From Oxalobacteraceae bacterium (GTDB lineage: Bacteria > Pseudomonadota > Gammaproteobacteria > Burkholderiales > Burkholderiaceae_D), in contig DPRS01000035.1 in NCBI GenBank assembly GCA_003537575.1, positions 1-55,844 on the forward strand: a stretch of DNA of 55,844 nt, given 5' to 3'. The notes below the pieces were generated by a model. That model did not search any database. It had not been told where the DNA came from and saw only the letters and a program-made list of their open reading frames with translations. Positions 53,552-55,844 of this stretch are shown piece after piece; the stretch's first letter is position 1, and every line of letters starts with the position of its first letter. The translations under genes and the position numbers were made by a program.

Positions 53552-54651
53552 GTGTTTTTATTGGCACTAACCTCCGACTCATTCGCCTCTTTCACGATCT
53601 GTCACTCACGGAACTGGGGGAAAGGGTCGGGGTATCTAAGCAATTTTTAAGCCGCGTGGAAACTGGCGCTGAAACGGTTTCCGTGCAGCTCGAAAATTCC
53701 CTCATCGAAGAACTGAACGTCTTGCCGGAGTTTTTTTATCATGTCGATCCAAATCCAATATCTGATGAACAGTGTCACTTTCGGCGACAACTGACAACTA
53801 AGGTTGTGCTGCGACAAGTCGCCCGTGCAAGAGGTGAAATGCTCAAGCGTTTAGTCGGTGTGCTGGATGATCATGTCGATTTGCCTCACTACCAAGTCGG
53901 CGAGGCAGATCCCGACTCAGCAGAGACGATCGAGCGTGCAGCAGAAAAATTTCGCGCACTCTTTGGTCTTGGGCTTGGGCCGCTAAGCAATGTCACCCGG
54001 ATTGCGGAGAATGCTGGCGCCGTGGTGATGAAAGTGAATGGGCTGGCACCGGAAATTGACGCGGTGTCATTCGCCACAAAACGGCCATTGATCGCGTTGA
54101 ACGGTTCTGGCCGCTCGTCGTGCCGTCAGCGTTTTGGCATTGCGCATGAGTTGGGGCATTTTTCGCTTCATATCGGCGTCTTGACCGGTGACCGTTTGAC
54201 GGAGACTCAGGCAAATCGCTTTGCAAGTGCCTTCCTGATGCCACGCACGACGTTTGGCAGCGAATGTCGCCTGGCGATCCGTGGCACGCGCCTTAACTGG
54301 TCGGGACTGTCCGAGTTGAAGTTGCGTTGGGGCGTCTCTAAGGCGGCGATCCTTTTTCGTGGCAGGCAGCTTGGCGTGTTTTCGGATGATCAGGCGAGAG
54401 CCGGGTACATCAGGCTCAATCGTCATGGCGAAGCGGTGCAGGAGTCCGAGGACCATCTGATTACCAACGAAGAGCCCGAAATCATCACCGAGAGTTTGAA
54501 AGTGATGCAGAACCACTTTGGAGTGCCGCAGTCGGCCATCGCTCGTGAAATGCACGTGCAGCCGAGGCTGTTGCAAGCATTGCTGATGTCGTCTCACCCG
54601 GAGAATGCTGGAAATGTGGTAAGTCTTCTGAGTGTAAGTCGTCTAAGCTGA
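53548..54651 (+). CDS. XRE regulator fused to ImmA/IrrE metallopeptidase
   Basis: A 367-residue two-domain protein. An N-terminal HTH (residues 5-60; LSLTELGERVGVSKQFLSRV) is followed by a zinc metallopeptidase with HELGH at 200-204 and the third ligand Glu219 in TETQANRFASAFLMP. Proteins of this type act as antitoxins or regulators in phage and toxin-antitoxin modules, and some cleave repressors. The ATG overlaps the preceding stop. A last helical segment (SLKVMQNHFGVPQSAIAREM) resembles another DNA-binding helix-turn-helix. Confidence 0.88.
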   Translation: MSVFIGTNLRLIRLFHDLSLTELGERVGVSKQFLSRVETGAETVSVQLENSLIEELNVLPEFFYHVDPNPISDEQCHFRRQLTTKVVLRQVARARGEMLKRLVGVLDDHVDLPHYQVGEADPDSAETIERAAEKFRALFGLGLGPLSNVTRIAENAGAVVMKVNGLAPEIDAVSFATKRPLIALNGSGRSSCRQRFGIAHELGHFSLHIGVLTGDRLTETQANRFASAFLMPRTTFGSECRLAIRGTRLNWSGLSELKLRWGVSKAAILFRGRQLGVFSDDQARAGYIRLNRHGEAVQESEDHLITNEEPEIITESLKVMQNHFGVPQSAIAREMHVQPRLLQALLMSSHPENAGNVVSLLSVSRLS

Positions 54652-54842
54652 GATGAGCAAGATAGACGTGCATGATGTAGCTCAAGAGCATTTACCATAG
54701 TGGGGTTAGGCCAAATGGATTATGTCCCGGTTTAGTGACACCCGCGAAGCAAGGTTCCTCTGCCGGATCAGTCACTTGATACCGCGATTTCATGCGAGAT
54801 GCTGTCAATGCGAGATTCATCGCATCGACCAGGAGCCTCGAC

Positions 54843-55844
54843 ATGAAACCAGATATCGCTAGAGTTCAGGAGTCCCATCCTGTCATCCCCACGCTGCTCG
54901 GACAGGGACCAGCGCGCATCCCCACCGGCGGCAAGATCCGCGCCGGCATCAAGGTGCTCACCAAAAAGGCAGCGGACAACCCGACCGCACAAGCGATCTA
55001 CGAACGCGGCGTGGCCGCAAACCAGTCGTTCGACGACATCGCGCGTGCCATTACCCAGGCCGTACCCGACCTCAGGACGCCGCTGATCCCGAAGAACGTG
55101 GCCTGGTTCACGGTGCGCCCCGGCGACTTTCCCAATCCCGCAATGGCTGGCCAGATCCTGGACGCCTACGGCGAAGTGCGTGAAGACAGCGTCAGACGTC
55201 TGTACCGCTTCCCGGTGGTGTTTCCGGCCGACCGCTGGCAGACCGTTATGCCGCACGAGCTGGTGGCGTGGGGCGCAAACGATAAGAAATTCTGGAGCGA
55301 ATACGCCCCGGACGGTCGGGAGCGCTACTGCAAATGTTATGCGCCGGTGCCGCTGGAGCAGCATGGCAAGCGAGCCGTGCGCGTGTTTGGGGGTCGCAAG
55401 ACGGTGCTTCGCGCCGACAACAGTGGCATCTGCAACCCCGAAACCTGCCCCGAATTCCAGAGCCGGCAGTGCAACCTGTCGGGACGGTTCCTGTTCTACA
55501 TACCCGGCATTCGTACGATCGATGCGTTCGAGTTGCAGACAAATAGCTTCTACGCGATGAGCCGGGCGATTGAACAGTTCGAAGCCCTGAGCTTTCTGCG
55601 TGGCGGACGCATTTCCGGCTTCCTGGACGGAGGCCACACGCCGTTCTATCTCACCAAGAAGCTGCGTGAAGTGCCGTACATCGACGATTACGGCCAGGCA
55701 GTGCGGGCTGCTCACTGGATCATTGAACTGGAGGCGCCCATTGATATCACAGCATTATTGCGTGCAAACGCCGACGAGACAGCCCTGCTGCATGCGCACG
55801 CGGCGGCACAGGTGCTGGAAGGCAGCGATGCCGCGCGATGGCAC
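54843..55844 (+). CDS. ICE-associated protein, recombination-directionality-factor-like (Gp3-like), 3' truncated
   Basis: An open frame to the right edge, 334 codons without a stop. It starts at ATG 54843 with AGGAG at about 8 nt. The sequence, including LGQGPARIPTGGKIRAGIKV, RLYRFPVVFPADRWQ, WGANDKKFWSEYAPDGRERY and a Cys cluster CNPETCPEFQSRQC, belongs to the family often named hydrolase or metal-binding protein on ICEs and related to phage Gp3 recombination directionality factors. The Cys cluster could bind zinc. It marks return to the GC-rich backbone; the frame on the opposite strand here is a shadow. Confidence 0.8.
   Translation, partial: MKPDIARVQESHPVIPTLLGQGPARIPTGGKIRAGIKVLTKKAADNPTAQAIYERGVAANQSFDDIARAITQAVPDLRTPLIPKNVAWFTVRPGDFPNPAMAGQILDAYGEVREDSVRRLYRFPVVFPADRWQTVMPHELVAWGANDKKFWSEYAPDGRERYCKCYAPVPLEQHGKRAVRVFGGRKTVLRADNSGICNPETCPEFQSRQCNLSGRFLFYIPGIRTIDAFELQTNSFYAMSRAIEQFEALSFLRGGRISGFLDGGHTPFYLTKKLREVPYIDDYGQAVRAAHWIIELEAPIDITALLRANADETALLHAHAAAQVLEGSDAARWH

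Noticed and set aside
54768..55715. Long minus-strand frame over the right end
   Set aside because: The opposite strand encodes a family I recognise with a good ribosome site, so this is its shadow.
1..55844. CRISPR arrays, tRNA or rRNA genes
   Set aside because: No regular spaced repeats, tRNA cloverleaf or rRNA sequence was recognised on reading, though no search tool was run.

Overview
The window is most of a large integrative conjugative element, or a conjugative plasmid, from a GC-rich betaproteobacterium. Burkholderiales (Oxalobacteraceae-like) is my inference from the GC-rich codon use, the CzcE-type metal protein and the ICE gene families. No host housekeeping or rRNA/tRNA genes are visible, and both ends are cut inside genes.

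Layout. (1) 1-5060 is copper and heavy-metal cargo: a sensor kinase, a DUF305 protein, a four-helix Cys-rich copper-binding protein, a 2Fe-2S ferredoxin, a CueR-type regulator, a CzcE-like protein and a DUF411 protein. Two promoters with the 19-bp spacer typical of MerR/CueR control precede the ferredoxin and cueR. (2) 5263-7641 holds accessory genes, including an S49 membrane peptidase. (3) 7678-28133 is a nearly complete F-type (MPF-F) type IV secretion and mating-pair operon, read right to left with mostly 4-nt overlaps: transglycosylase, OmpA-like lipoprotein, TraA, TraL, TraE, TraK, TraB, DsbC-like, TraV, TraC, TrbI, S26 peptidase, TraW, TraU, TrbC, TraN, TraF, TraH, TraG. traC carries an in-frame TAA that splits it in two. 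(4) 28850-34560 is an AT-richer island with one 1639-residue STAND-like protein, a defence candidate. (5) 34567-39911 returns to the backbone: DUF4400 protein, TraD coupling protein, MobH relaxase, and FlhC-like plus FlhD-like proteins that resemble the SetCD/AcaCD activators of other MobH elements. (6) 40279-46181 holds maintenance and regulation: DUF932 protein, primase-like protein, a DUF1845/AcaB-like protein, an XRE repressor and an atypical tyrosine recombinase. A structured intergenic region has a perfect 25-bp inverted repeat. (7) 46254-54651 is a defence or addiction cluster: an AbiJ/Abi_C-type protein, a retron-like reverse transcriptase fused to a trypsin-like protease with a likely msr-msd RNA just upstream, gene remnants at an apparent recombination junction, an HU protein, an AbiEi/AbiEii pair, and an unknown gene coupled to an XRE-ImmA/IrrE protein. 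(8) From 54843 the backbone resumes with an ICE-associated protein open at the window end.

How the genes work together: MobH relaxase, TraD and the F-type channel form the transfer machine. The FlhDC-like pair and the AcaB-like protein are the probable transfer switch. The metal genes are a trait for the host, and the low-GC modules are probable anti-phage or anti-plasmid cargo placed in gaps between backbone operons. The most notable items are the retron-protease locus with its RNA, the giant STAND-like protein and the interrupted traC.
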